This document shows positions 22,464 to 33,308 of a stretch of 64,000 nucleotides of DNA, one piece after another. Positions within the stretch are counted from its first letter, which is position 1. The number at the start of each line of letters is the position of its first letter. Source of the stretch: Phymatolithon calcareum (Eukaryota; Rhodophyta; Florideophyceae; Hapalidiales). Made by a program: the position numbers and the translations under genes. Below the pieces are notes generated by a model that made no database searches, was not told the DNA's origin, and was given only the letters and a program-made list of their open reading frames with translations. The DNA is taken from positions 496,001 to 560,000 of the forward strand of contig OZ345355.1 of assembly GCA_977006965.1 (NCBI GenBank), in the 5' to 3' direction.

Positions 22464-24479
22464 TATGCACGATGCAGTTTATCATACCGACGGTCAATTA
22501 GGGAGATTGTTTGTATCGGCACTCTGAGGACGCAAAAACCGACGCGAACGCAAAAGGATACCGAATTTTTGTACTTGTGTTCACGTGCAAGCTCGCGCAT
22601 AACCCTAAACACCGGTCGTAGGACTGTTACAGTCAGCCGCAGGTCGTGAGAGCGTATGATAGCATAAACTTACTAAGTAGTTGACCCCTATTCAGTACTG
22701 TACGCTCTATTCGCGACAACGCCCGACCGAATTGTTTATCACAACTTACCATAGTACAGTAAAAGTGAAAGAAAGTGTCCAAAGTCAACTACTTAAATGA
22801 AAACGTAAGCGAAGGGTTGTAGCGCAACGAAAAGCCTTTCAGGTGCAAAGATAATTGACAAAGGGAGCTTCAATTAAACCAAAATCCAATCCAATCCATA
22901 GTACAGTATGCCTGCATTTTTGCGAAAACGCTCTGAGCAGATCCAAAATAAAGCTCGACAGAATTATTGATGCAAATCAAACATAAAATATTGCAATCGA
23001 CACCGTGCTGTAAACTAGAGTGACGGGTGGCGTGATTTCTCTGTCACCCTGCATTTCAGATCCGTTTCTTCTTAGATCTAGTCCAAAATTAAAACAAAAT
23101 TTGCTGGTAAAGTGCCCCATTTTCGGTCGATTTTCAGCCACAAAGGAGACAATTTTTTTGGTCTCCGCTCGCGCGCTGACTCTTTTACATGGAAGGAAGG
23201 ACAATAGCGATCCAGGAAGAAAAGTGAATATCATCAGTTCTACAGCAACATCATCCAACCTGCGTTGCACACTCTGCGCCCCGCCCAAAAATCCGCTGGA
23301 GGCCCTGTCTGCAAGATGGACGCAAGACGAAGCCGTGCTTGTCCCGAAGCGCCGAATCCCCGAAAGCAAAAATTGCACGGAGAACCCATTCTGTCCCTGA
23401 AACGCAAAGTGCACCAGAACCTCTGCTTGTACTGATTCTTTGGTAGACTCTTAGGAGACCCTAGTCTGTGGAACTCTACAATTTGAGTGCTATTACCCAC
23501 ATGCGCACTATTTGCACGTTGTTCCTTAAGCCCAAAAGGACCAAACGAGAGCGCAAGAAGCTGATCGGTGTCATCAGCAAGCTGACGAGCCACTGGCCTA
23601 GGCCGGCCCCTCGTCCTGACCTGCAGAAGCCCCACAAGTGAAATCCACGCTCCGACCTGTCAATGGCGATCAGTCTCACGTCAACTAAGTTTTTTCCGTT
23701 TTTCCTTTCCGGCTTTTCTCAGCCATCGTAGGCGAAACCTCGTCATCCAAAGTTTTTGTTGCCTCTTTCACCCACGCCAGAGGGCCCTAGGTGCAGTACT
23801 ACCATAAAATCAGCACCATACACTGTACTGCATATCAGCAGCATTTGGATGTGACAACATGTCTCTCGCAATTCTCATTACGTGGCACCCAAAAAGGTTC
23901 GGTAAACCACGTGCGCTGGAGTTCAGCGTTTCTGCCCGGTTATTGTGTTTTATACTCCGATGAATGCCACGTTGTTAAAGGGTCCTCTTATCGTGCTTTC
24001 AAGGAAGCAATCTACATTAGAATCATTCCTATCCAGTTTCTTCGCAGTATGTGACTGAGCGCCTCAAAGCTCATAGAGCTGATAGCAGAAACTAGCAGAA
24101 GTGCTATGTAAACCCGCTGATTCGGAACGACTAGTACATAATAGCTATCGCACTTTCTACTATCAGTAGTGACGGTTCAAGACATAGCCGTTATGCTGTC
24201 TGAAGTGAACTTAAGGCAATTATGCTGGGAGATACTCAAAAAAGGAAAAAGAACAGCCCTCTCGGAAGAAATCAAGTCCTAGTGCTTACATCAATAAACG
24301 GTTGTCAAAAGAAAAGCTATCTCCGGAGGAAACAAGGAGAGCACTAGATGAAGTCCTTGCCATCGTTCAAGACGACAAGATTGTGGCTGCAACTGAGCCC
24401 TGTTTGCCAAATGAAGCCTGCTGAGTGACAGCAAGCTGCAGGGTTCGTTCCAAATAAAATTTTCGTTATTACTTTCAGA
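22464..24479. other. No recognisable gene or element
   Basis: Several open frames of 65-145 aa on both strands overlap each other and carry no known motif. Confidence 0.4.
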
Positions 24480-25258
24480 GGAGCAATTAGGCAATAAATA
24501 GCAACAGGATTTCTCGCATGCAATAGAAATTGCAATTGAGGTACATCACGCAATACCTATTGCAATTAGGACCCTGACGAGACATCCAGTTCAATATTGA
24601 CAGATACAAGCCTTCCCGATGCTTCCGTTGATGTGTCGCCGAACATAGACGTACGCTTGGTCATCATGGCCGCGATGATCGCGGCCAATGCCCTGGTCCA
24701 TGATTCCTCCCGCGATGTCGTAAACCATAAGGAGCGCCACGCAAAGTCGACCCTCCAGCAGCCAGAAAACCAAAAAGTGATATGTGTGTCGCGAGCCACC
24801 CAAACTGGACCTCAGTGTGTCGAGTGGCTTCGACTGAATGCATACAGGCGCAACCTTTCTTCCTGTCGATGCTGCAAGCCTGCTAAAAGTAAACGGTACA
24901 GCTCCAATTTGAATTGCAATTGGAAACTCTGCTCCAATTACAATGGCAATAGCTAATACTCCGTGCAATAAATAGAAAATTGTAATGCCCTCACATGTGC
25001 ATTATGATACGAGTATGCGCACTCGTCGGGAGATCGCATCTCTTTAGAATCACCCAACAATCAACACTCCCAACAGACAAGACACATAAGACGGAAAAAA
25101 ATAGTGAGGACATCAACCATCCTCACGGGCACTCTTTTCCCAATAAAAGAACCCGCACAGACAACTTTACAGTGCGGGGTGCCCTCCAGAGTGCTTTCAC
25201 GGCGCTCACTAACAACGCACTACCAACGCGTTCGTTACAAAATTGCAATTAATTGCAA
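24480..25258. repeat. AT-rich region with scattered AATTGCAATT palindromes
   Basis: Copies or near copies of AATTGCAATT cluster at 24528-24568, 24912-24958 and just right of the solo LTR (25241-25257). GCAATAAATAG occurs near both ends. The layout resembles an inverted-repeat element with subterminal palindromes that was later hit by the solo LTR, but clear termini were not found. A 119-aa frame inside (24597-24956, +) has no ATG start and no motif. Confidence 0.3.
24981..25239 (+). mobile_element. Solo LTR of the 37.9-46.6 kb gypsy family
   Basis: The 259-bp block is the reverse-complement orientation of the 321-bp LTR seen at 37901. It starts TGTAATGCCC and ends CGCGTTCGTTACA. It keeps the AATAAA signal (25142) and the flanking hairpins. 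The 4-bp sequence AAAT flanks it on both sides, matching the 4-bp duplication CTAC of the full element. It is shorter and clearly diverged, so older. Confidence 0.85.
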
Positions 25259-26429
25259 GAAAAATTTGGAGGATCCCTGGCCAGCTGACTCGGCGTGACA
25301 CAGTACAATGGAGTATATTCCCCCTCGAGGTCCGATCATGGGCCAGAGAAAGGTTGTTGTACCCCGCCAGATCGTTTCGCACCCACTACTCGCAAAAAAG
25401 GCATACCCATGGCCTATTGGCACTCACAAATTCGTCCCATGCGTCTACAGATGAGTTGGTAACTTTTTTTAAGATTTTCCTGTTTTGAAATCCCACTCGC
25501 GGGTGGAGCAGAATCCCTTCGGTTGCTGCAAAGCAGCACTTCCCGAAAGGGAAACGCAGGATGCAAAGAAAGCTCTAGGGAAGCTATAGGTTTCTCCACT
25601 AAGGGAAAGTCGCTTGGTTCGTCAAGTGCTACTTCACTGCGTCCGACCAACCCCAGAGTCAATGTTTGGCGATGTCCCGGACCTCGACGTGCAAGCACCA
25701 GTCATATTCGCAGAAAATAGATTATAATGGAAGAAGCTTAGGCCCTCAAAGTGTTGCTAGCCCCACAAGGGGAATACGCAAAATGAGTGAATGAAAATCT
25801 ACATTTCAGTTCGTGACGGCAACTCTGACCGTCGACAACCACTCTGCCCACCGATGACAATCATACAGAAGGTGAACCAGCCCAGTCCAAAGATGTTGTG
25901 TTAGTGCACAATCTTTGCAAACTCGTGGCTACACTTTGGCGGATCTCGATGTGTTGTTTGAATTTGATTGCATAAATATCTGCAATCGCTAGCAATCAAT
26001 TGTTCCGTCCTCTGTTGACAGCTCATTCGTTCATGAAGAGAATGTCGGATTTCTTGCAGACGCCAAGGTCGCTCTAGCCGTAGGACGTGGTTGAGAGCGT
26101 TGTGATCGTGCTAGAAGACAGGGCGAAGGAGTAAGAGACCAGGGCCGGCAGGATTGAAAGCTGTATTCTAGACGTCTTGATAGTGGATCAGTGTGATTAT
26201 CGAGTGGTGATGATTACTGCTGTTGAAAAAGTGGTTTTTCTTGGTGTTTGTTCTGTGGTCGACAGTTTTGACAGTCGATCCGAACTTAGAAGGACAGACG
26301 GCCTCCAGGGATCTTTGAAGATTTTTTAAAGCCTTCAAAATCTTAAGAACCAGATCCGGCTTTTGCAACTCCTCTAAGCTGAGGCAGTGCATCTTCTTAA
26401 AGGACAGGAGAACACGTCTGAGATGCCTG
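25259..26429. other. No recognisable gene or element
   Basis: Nothing recognised apart from short frames without motifs. Confidence 0.4.
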
Positions 26430-26712
26430 AGGCTGATTTTTAATAGAGCACTATTGTGGAGAAAATCGATATTTGATGAGTACTGTGGTACTACAGCGGT
26501 AATTGAGCTGGTTACGCTCCAACGCATTTTATCATCAGCGCAGGTGGGCCCTGATGTGGAAGATGAGTGCAAAAGACTCACACGTGCTCTTGCTAGCAGA
26601 GAAATTCGAATTAAGGGGGCCATGAGTGACCGGCCTACGCTACATTAGAAAAAGGTTCCGAAAGCAAGCCCTGTTACTCCTAGGTGAGGCATTGAGAGCT
26701 TTTAAATAAATC
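26430..26712 (+). pseudogene. LINE-like 3' end fragment
   Basis: The plus frame at 26454-26648 contains LQRILSSAQ and RALASREIRIKG. The minus-strand copy at 48.6-48.9 kb contains LWRKSILGEYFGPGAEIEL and related text, and the two align. Both end in the same tail, TGAGGCATTGAGAGC..AAATAAATC. Such a tail is shared by several LINE-type fragments in this window. Coding sense is inferred from the AATAAA orientation. Confidence 0.5.
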
Positions 26713-27810
26713 ATTACATATCCCCTTAGGGCAAGCAGCATTCATGGCGGCTGAGCAGTTTGAGACTGAGAAATGATCTTCCGAAAGCAATGAGTAGGGA
26801 AGACATGGCGCTCGGTCGCGAATTCCTCGTGATCCGTTTGCTTGAAATCCACCTGCGCATAGACGAGAAACCGCTCTATCAGAGATGATGCAAATAGAAA
26901 TGCGACCGGGTGAGCGCGGTGATCGCTTTACCACCGTTGGTCCTGGATCAAGATCAGGTCCACGTAAAGCAAACATTACAGTTGGCCACGGACGAATGGG
27001 GATGTTCTATGATTTTATTCGAGAGATCTCAAAGCCTCACTTTGGTGTAAGGGGCCGTTTTTTGCAAGATCCTCTAAGATAGAGTGCTCTGGCTACTCGC
27101 CCTTGATTCGCATTTCTCTGCCGCCACGCGCTTTTGATACAAGTCGAGCTTCGAAAGTTGCGTATCTTAATTTCACGTGCTTCTCCTCGGTGCATCCCTT
27201 GTCGTAAAATGAATTCAGATGACCAAATGTTTGCTAAATTGGGTCTGGTGTTCACTGCCTTCCCCTTCACGACACGGTAGACGTTGACGTACCGTAGGGC
27301 AAGATTCAGATAGATGCAAAATTTTCGAGCTATTTAGCTCTTCCTCTGAATAGAATGAAGGAAGACGGCATACAGCGGCTAGGGACGAATACTTTGAACA
27401 TTGTACAAGTCTCGATCATGAAAGGTCTTCGGGACAAGAAGAGTGCCCGTCAAGTGCGGGTTAGCCCAGCCAGTTGGAATTCGCTTCGAAGGTCCAGATA
27501 AGTACGCACGCTTTGCTCATCATGAGAACGGTTGATAGCCGAATATGGAAATTTACTTGATAATAACGTCGGATTTCGGTTTTCGAAAGGTCCCTCAGTC
27601 TGCATTGCACCTTTTGTCCAGGCAATAGATGATTCCAGTTACGGAGATCACAGTGAAGCGCCGAACGCAAATTAATTTACATTTCACTTTACATAGTTAA
27701 CGTGCCATCGAGCTACGTGCTGTGTAGAACGCAGTAGTCATGGTTTCTTTCATAGTTTATCAAGGGAATCAAAATTAACCTTGTGCTTGTGGCCAATTCC
27801 GACGATCATG
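26713..27810. other. No gene; possible reversed LINE tail
   Basis: On the minus strand 27010-27052 resembles the LINE 3' tail (GTGAGGCTTTGAGATC..CGAATAAAAT). Otherwise nothing is recognised. Confidence 0.3.
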
Positions 27811-29397
27811 ATATCCCTACTATGCCAAATGACCACTGCAGTGGTCATTTGGGACTTTGGGGGCGAATTTATAACTAAAATGACCACGAAGTGGTCATTT
27901 GCAACTAGTTGCTGGGACATCGACAATCCTTGAACTTGCTATCATTGCTTGTTATACGAAGTGCAAACGTGAGGCCTGACTTCATGTAGGACCAGTACCG
28001 AAGCACGCAATGAAAAAGAAACAAGTCAAAGAGTGATGTAATGGCATTTCGAAGATTTCGAGTGATTTTGTGGTGCTGTCGTAGCTGTGCAGATTATATT
28101 TGCTTAAGGTCTAGAAGCTCCCACGCAAGAGAGCAATGGTGAGCTCAATGCCAACCATGCATGATGGGTGCTTCGTGCAGAGCAGTGCAATACAATAGAA
28201 AAGCAATAAATTAAGTACTAAGAAATCCCGAACTTTTGTCTGCACTCCGCGCGATCAGCCCCGTTTGTTCTGGCGAAGGCAGTAACATCTCCATGGCTGA
28301 TAGGTTTCAGCGTGGAGGGAGAGTTCGTGGAAGGGGATCGCGAGGAAGACCACGCACAACTCGTGAGAGAGGAGGGCGTTCTGGAGTGACTCGAGAAGTT
28401 GACGCATCGCATGGGTGGAAAATGCGCACCCCAGAGTCACATGGTATAATGCAAGAGGAGGAGTTTACTAATGGCTTTCTCTCGCATAAAGCAAAGCTTT
28501 TCTGCGTGTCTGATATAGAGAAACTCAAGATTGAACTACAGGCTTAACAGTTAACATCAAGTCGCGTGGACCAAGTCCTCCTCTTTTGTGGAGATTTGCT
28601 GCGACTTTGCAAGAGCACGAATCGTCTACACTTACACCACGTATTAGAGAGAAGATACCCAGAGAAAGAGAAAATAGTCGTGCTTCTCAGGAGTTCTCTT
28701 CGAATTTGGAAAGAGTAACTGACCAGAATTCCTAGACGCTGGATCCCTAGCACACTGTTTTCCTGGATTCATGGGAGAATAAGTAAAGACGTACAGAGGA
28801 CCAGAAAATATAGGAGAATTACCACATCGAGAGACAGAATGGAGGTTAATGAGCTTATGTGCGCAGTCTGTAAAGCTTAATGTTTAATATGCAGCCCGTG
28901 AATGAACGCCCTTAAGGGCGCATTTAAGGTAAAGTTCGAAGTTTAGTGGCTGCGATACACCACCGCTGGCACAAGTCCGCAGCTCAACTAAATGCAGAGT
29001 ACATCCGTAGTAGACCGTTCACGAACCATTCCGAACGTTTTAGGTGGTTTTGGCGCCTGAAAAATGACCGTTCATAAATAAATATTGCACAAACCATGTT
29101 TTTTCATAATTGTGATTATTATGTGCATTTCAAATGATCACTGTAGTGATCAGTAGTGATCATTTGATGTTTTGCGTCAAAACGGACAACTAAAGTCGGC
29201 TCAGATGCTCGGCACTGCCAGGTCTCTAGTACAAGATTGGGGCAGTCTTTTTCTAAACGGACTTCGCGAGCAGATAGAACAAGTCAGAAGCTACCATCCC
29301 TGTTCGTTTCATGCTCAACAATGAATTTTGGACGAATTTGTGACACAAAATAAAAAATGACCACTACAGTGGTCATTTTTGCCAATAGTAGGGATAT
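27811..29397. mobile_element. Inverted-repeat element with subterminal palindromes
   Basis: The ends are 13-bp perfect inverted repeats (ATATCCCTACTAT, 27811-27823 and 29385-29397). Just inside the left end, 27825-27852 is a perfect 28-bp palindrome centred on CTGCAG. Just inside the right end, 29353-29380 has 13-bp arms of nearly the same sequence. Further hairpins of the same family lie near 27880 and 29129-29165. The layout matches the piggyBac-related element at 30661-31947, but here no transposase motif is recognised. If the leading ATAT is the target duplication, the element proper starts CCCTAC. Confidence 0.65.
28293..28547 (+). CDS. Small Arg/Gly-rich ORF inside the inverted-repeat element
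   Basis: 84 aa from ATG. Residues 4-30 are an RG-rich block (GRVRGRGSRGRPRTTRERGG) including an RGRP core as in AT-hooks. The rest is a short charged segment ending DIEKLKIELQ. It could be the DNA-binding N-terminus of a lost transposase or chance. No homologue is recognised. Confidence 0.35.
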   Translation: MADRFQRGGRVRGRGSRGRPRTTRERGGRSGVTREVDASHGWKMRTPESHGIMQEEEFTNGFLSHKAKLFCVSDIEKLKIELQA

Positions 29398-30660
29398 AAT
29401 AGGCAAAATACTGATGTTTGCGCGCTTTTACTTCTCCCGCAAACTTTTGATCGAACCAGTGTGTTGAACACGGATTCAAAAATTACACCTAAGACGCCGA
29501 ATAATCGGGGGAGATGTTGTAGACGGTTCTACGTGTAGTGTACCAGTCTCGCCCAAAGGAGACACCGATCACATTCGTATGATTATTTATGAGACTTGAT
29601 TTTCGAGACTGGGTTGCTCTGCTTCAGAGCAGACCACGGTGCACTCGCACAGTACTGTACGAGTTCGCCCGATATTCGAAACGTTTGTCCTTGGCAACAC
29701 AAAACATAAACCATGCTCTGATGCGGTCTGAGGTAGGAATGGGTATCAATGTAATTCTGAGGACTGATACAACTTTCGATGCTTAGAGCCTCTCGGGAGC
29801 ACACGACCCGAATAGCTCTTTGAGCGCATTGCGTTCACGGCCGGGCTAATAAGTTGCAACTTTTGAAGTTACCGTTAAATTGTACAATACTCAACAAAAT
29901 ATGTTGAACAAATAGATGTTCAATTCGAACTAATTTTAGATTTATGGGTAAAATAATTCTTCTACGCTCCTTGCCGCCTCGGAAATCCACGTTGATTTTT
30001 AAGCCACGGAAAAATACGAGTCACTTACAGTGCGACAAACTGGGACAGTGTGCAAGCGGGCCAGAATTCAAAACAAGCGGCGCTGCGCTGTAATTGAGAC
30101 TGCCATCTGCCAATGAAAACACCAGAATTGAACACAGCGATGATAACGTTGGAGGTATGGTCCCCATATTTGTGTTGGTATGATACAGTAGAGGTTTCAC
30201 TGTGTTTAGGGCAGGGGCTAACGTTTGAATTCAAACAATGCCTCAAAATATAGAGATCATCACTTTGGCTTTTGCGGACATCATGTCCGCATGATGAACG
30301 CACAAGCCAAAGTTTCACTCTTTTATGATATCGTGTCTGGAAGTCACTTACGCATTCAGATCGTGGATCTTTCTCGAAAGAATGCAAGAATGACATCCTT
30401 CTGGAGACTTCCAGCGTGCAGATCCGCTACCGCAAAAGGACAGAGGCATTGACAAAATTCATCATTTTGAATGTGCACATCGCTCGTACACTTTACCTTA
30501 TTTGAAACAAGCTGCGAGCTTTCGTTATCAAAATCATTCCCAATACCCCTTCTTCCAAACATCTAGCAGAATGTGGTAGAAACCTAGACACAGAGCGATT
30601 CTTGAGCTTTGGACTGCCGCCCAAATCTGCCCTAGATACTTACAAAATATTTCATCAACC
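29398..30660. other. No recognisable gene
   Basis: Spacer between the two inverted-repeat elements. An inverted repeat with ACTTTGGCTT and AAGCCAAAGT arms encloses GCGGACAT/ATGTCCGC at about 30262-30313. Confidence 0.35.
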
Positions 30661-31947
30661 CTAGTGTCTAGTTTACTAACCACCTCAATTGAGGATAAAT
30701 CCCTCAATTGAGGGGCTTTTTGAAAGCTCAAAAAAGTATGTAGAAAGAATGCGAAACAGAAAGTTCGCGCCAACTTTGGGAAGGCGGGCTTGTGTTCTGC
30801 CTGAGGAGTACCCAAACTACGGCCTTAAATGGGCGTCGTTCGGCGGTAGGAATGAAATTACAATTTTCAGTTAGAAGAAGCGGACCTGCCATGTCACGAG
30901 AAAAAGACCCGCGCCGAGTGGTCGGCGCGTCCGTACACACTAAGGCAACATCAATGACCAGTCTCGCAGAGTGTTGCAGGCTCTATGGAGCCTTTTCCAA
31001 GTCAAAAAAGGTGAACGGCACAGTTCTGGAGGTACTATTGAATGAAATCAATGGTCGCGCAAGCACATCGCTTCGCGTGAAATGGGTCCTAGTTCAGAAA
31101 CCGACTGAGAAAACTAAGATTAAGACACTCAAGATTGTTAACATCAAGGCAGGAAAGGTTGACGAAGGTTCTCCGTCCTCTCGAATGGTTGTATCAAGTC
31201 CCAGCACGCAGAACTCTGCACCACAAAATCCGGCTTACAGTGCTCGTGGTCGTCCGTCTTCTTCGCCAAATGCCAGTTTATTGTCCCCAGTCGCAACCAC
31301 AAGCTCCCCAAACCGGCACACAAGCTTCGATACAACCCTCAGAAGCTAAGAATGCCCTATTCCAGGCTCTATCGCCTACGCCTTGCATGGCTTTTGGGAC
31401 CAGTCGTCGCACGAGGAAATCGATGTAATCACACCCGACCGCAAACCCCAAAGTAATTGCTCATGGGGTGCCACAGTACGAGCGACAAGTTATATAACCG
31501 ATTGGGGGACGAATTCCGAGTCAGTTCTGGACAGTTCGCACTCCAAATGGAGATTTCATATCGGAAAATGGTGGGATTGGGCTTCACACGCACTCTGATT
31601 GCTTTTTGACCAGGTTTCCACAAGTTCACCTTCGAAAAATAGCTGTATAGACGTCCGCGAAGCTGAAACGAATCGGGGGAAAAGAGACTACAGTGACAGA
31701 ACTGGTTAAGTTTTTCGGAATACTCGTCCTCATGACAAGATTTGAGTTTGGCGCTAAGAGCGATTTTTGGAAGACTTCCAGGCCGAACAAGTATATCCCG
31801 ACTTGTTGAAGACATCCATGAGCTTGGCGCTTTTGATGTGCTCGATATTGAGTAGCTTTCATGCGCAAAAATTGAAAAATTCTCGTTCCCCAATTGAGAG
31901 AAAAGTGCCCCTCAATTGAGGGAAAATTTCAGTAAACTAGACACTAG
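30661..31947. mobile_element. PiggyBac-like element, internally deleted
   Basis: 17-bp inverted ends CTAGTGTCTAGTTTACT (30661-30677 and, inverted, 31931-31947). Perfect palindromes CCTCAATTGAGG (30683) and CCCTCAATTGAGGG (30701) lie inside the left end, and the second recurs exactly at 31909-31922 inside the right. The interior encodes the N-terminal part of a piggyBac-type transposase (next entry). No TTAA or other clear target duplication is visible, so the exact outer limits are uncertain. Confidence 0.75.
30852..31812 (+). pseudogene. PiggyBac-type (DDE_Tnp_1_7) transposase remnant
   Basis: The first frame starts at an ATG (30852, or 30891 at MSREKD) and ends at 31349. It has a basic region and a segment GTVLEVLLNEINGRASTSLR. 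After a frameshift, the frame from about 31430 to 31812 reads ANPKVIAHGV, then FPQVHLRKIA, then VKFFGILVLMTRFEFGAKSD and RPNKYIPT. That series is typical of the start of piggyBac-derived transposase domains. Two in-frame stops (TAA near 31487, TAG near 31652) interrupt it. Sequence then passes into the right terminal repeat within 80 bp, so the catalytic Asp residues are deleted and the copy is non-autonomous. Confidence 0.7.
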
Positions 31948-32378
31948 AGAAGCTTTCTGGAAGACTTTAAAGTCTGAATGCAGTTAGTAGCGAGCGGTGA
32001 ATAATTTCACGCTCATCCACGTGTCTACTCGCCCTCAAGCAAGTTGGAAAACGTGGGCCTTCCGTATCGATGGATTCTAAATTCCCCTGGAACGTGTTTT
32101 CTCATGGGTCATCGTTTGAAGAGAGTATGATATCTTTGCCCAGAACCATCGGCTTTAACGAACGGTGCCTCGAGCAGATGCTTGCTCAAGACGTACCGCT
32201 CGAGTAGACTAAGTGCGTAGTTATAGTGAAGTACAATGTCCACATCTGGCATTCCACATCTATGGCGTACTCTCAATGTCCCTCCTGCCACTCAATTCTT
32301 TGACAAGGCGTTTTGTCGTCGTTCTCTTTGACATAAATATCAAGTACCTATTTTCGTTCACACCAACACGCGGTACAC
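31948..32378. other. Upstream region of the CAP-domain gene
   Basis: No gene seen. It holds the presumed promoter of the gene starting at 32484. Confidence 0.4.
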
Positions 32379-32386
32379 TATATAAA
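32379..32386 (+). promoter_or_regulatory. TATA box of the CAP-domain gene
   Basis: TATATAAA lies 98 bp before the start codon, in an AT-poor setting that makes it stand out. Confidence 0.6.
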
Positions 32387-32483
32387 CCTCCACACGCTTC
32401 CGAAACCTACTCCCGAAGCAGCAAGCATCGCAGTACTAACCGAACACCAAATTTTCATTTCACTATCCAAACTCACCGACACC

Positions 32484-33308
32484 ATGACATCGCGAATCCA
32501 GATAACCGTCATCTTCGCGCTCGTCGCTGTCACTCTTGGGCAGCACCGATGGATTGAAGGAGGTCCTTGCAAGAAGGATGACACAATCTGCATGTGCGAG
32601 ATGGGTGTGAATCCCGCAATAAAAGAAAGAAAGAAATACACCAATGATCTTCGCGCCAAAGCAGGCGTTCCCGCTCTCGAGGCTGGATCCATGTACATGT
32701 GCAAGAACGCCGTGGACTGGTCGCGCGGTATGGGCAATGGCGCCGGCTTCGATCATCAGCCTATCGGTCGAGGTGTAACTGTTGGCGACGGCACGGACTG
32801 CGAGGCCACGCTGTCCGCCGAGAACATTGCCCAGAACAACGTGCCGCGATCAGAACCGACCGATCCTGTAAAGTTGTGCATGGAACAGTGGAGAAAGAGC
32901 TCTGGGCATTACGCCAACATTATTCGCTCCGGAAAATGGGGACCTGTCAACACTGTCGTCGGCGTGTATATCGGATCGGATAACAGGATCTGGTGTACGC
33001 AGACGTTCTCCCGTAAACGTGCCGGTGGTACAGGTATGTGCAAGAAGGCCGTTATGGATGGCACTGTGGCTCCGCCGAAGCGCACTCCGACGCCGACTCC
33101 CATGCCGATGGGTCCGCTCAAGCATACAATCATGTACCTTGAGTATAATGGTGGAAAGAAAACCTCGCTCAGGCAGAAGTGCACAGCGTCTGGTTGCGTG
33201 TTTTGCCTTCAGTGGAATCTGAACAGGTGCTTCGATGTTGCGAAGAGCAAGGCACTCGATGAGGCCTTGCTTGCATATGAGAAAATGTTGCAACCTTGGA
33301 ACTTTTAA
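32484..33308 (+). CDS. Secreted CAP (SCP/PR-1) domain protein
   Basis: 274 aa, ATG in context ACCATGA. Residues 1-19 are a signal peptide ending TLGQ. A Cys-rich lead (CKKDDTICMCE) follows. The CAP domain covers roughly residues 45-190. It includes the N-terminal helix with YTNDLRAKAGVPAL, then SAENIAQN, then the signature-like SSGHYANIIRSGKWGPVNTV and the final strand IWCTQTF. The His in GFDHQPI and the one in GHYANI fit the CAP cavity His pair, and the Glu of SAENIA the paired acid. A Pro/Thr spacer (PTPTPMPMGP, near residue 205) leads to a Cys-rich C-terminal region with no recognised domain. CAP proteins are secreted and many act in defence or lipid binding; the role here is unknown. The gene is intact and intronless. 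Confidence 0.85.
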   Translation: MTSRIQITVIFALVAVTLGQHRWIEGGPCKKDDTICMCEMGVNPAIKERKKYTNDLRAKAGVPALEAGSMYMCKNAVDWSRGMGNGAGFDHQPIGRGVTVGDGTDCEATLSAENIAQNNVPRSEPTDPVKLCMEQWRKSSGHYANIIRSGKWGPVNTVVGVYIGSDNRIWCTQTFSRKRAGGTGMCKKAVMDGTVAPPKRTPTPTPMPMGPLKHTIMYLEYNGGKKTSLRQKCTASGCVFCLQWNLNRCFDVAKSKALDEALLAYEKMLQPWNF

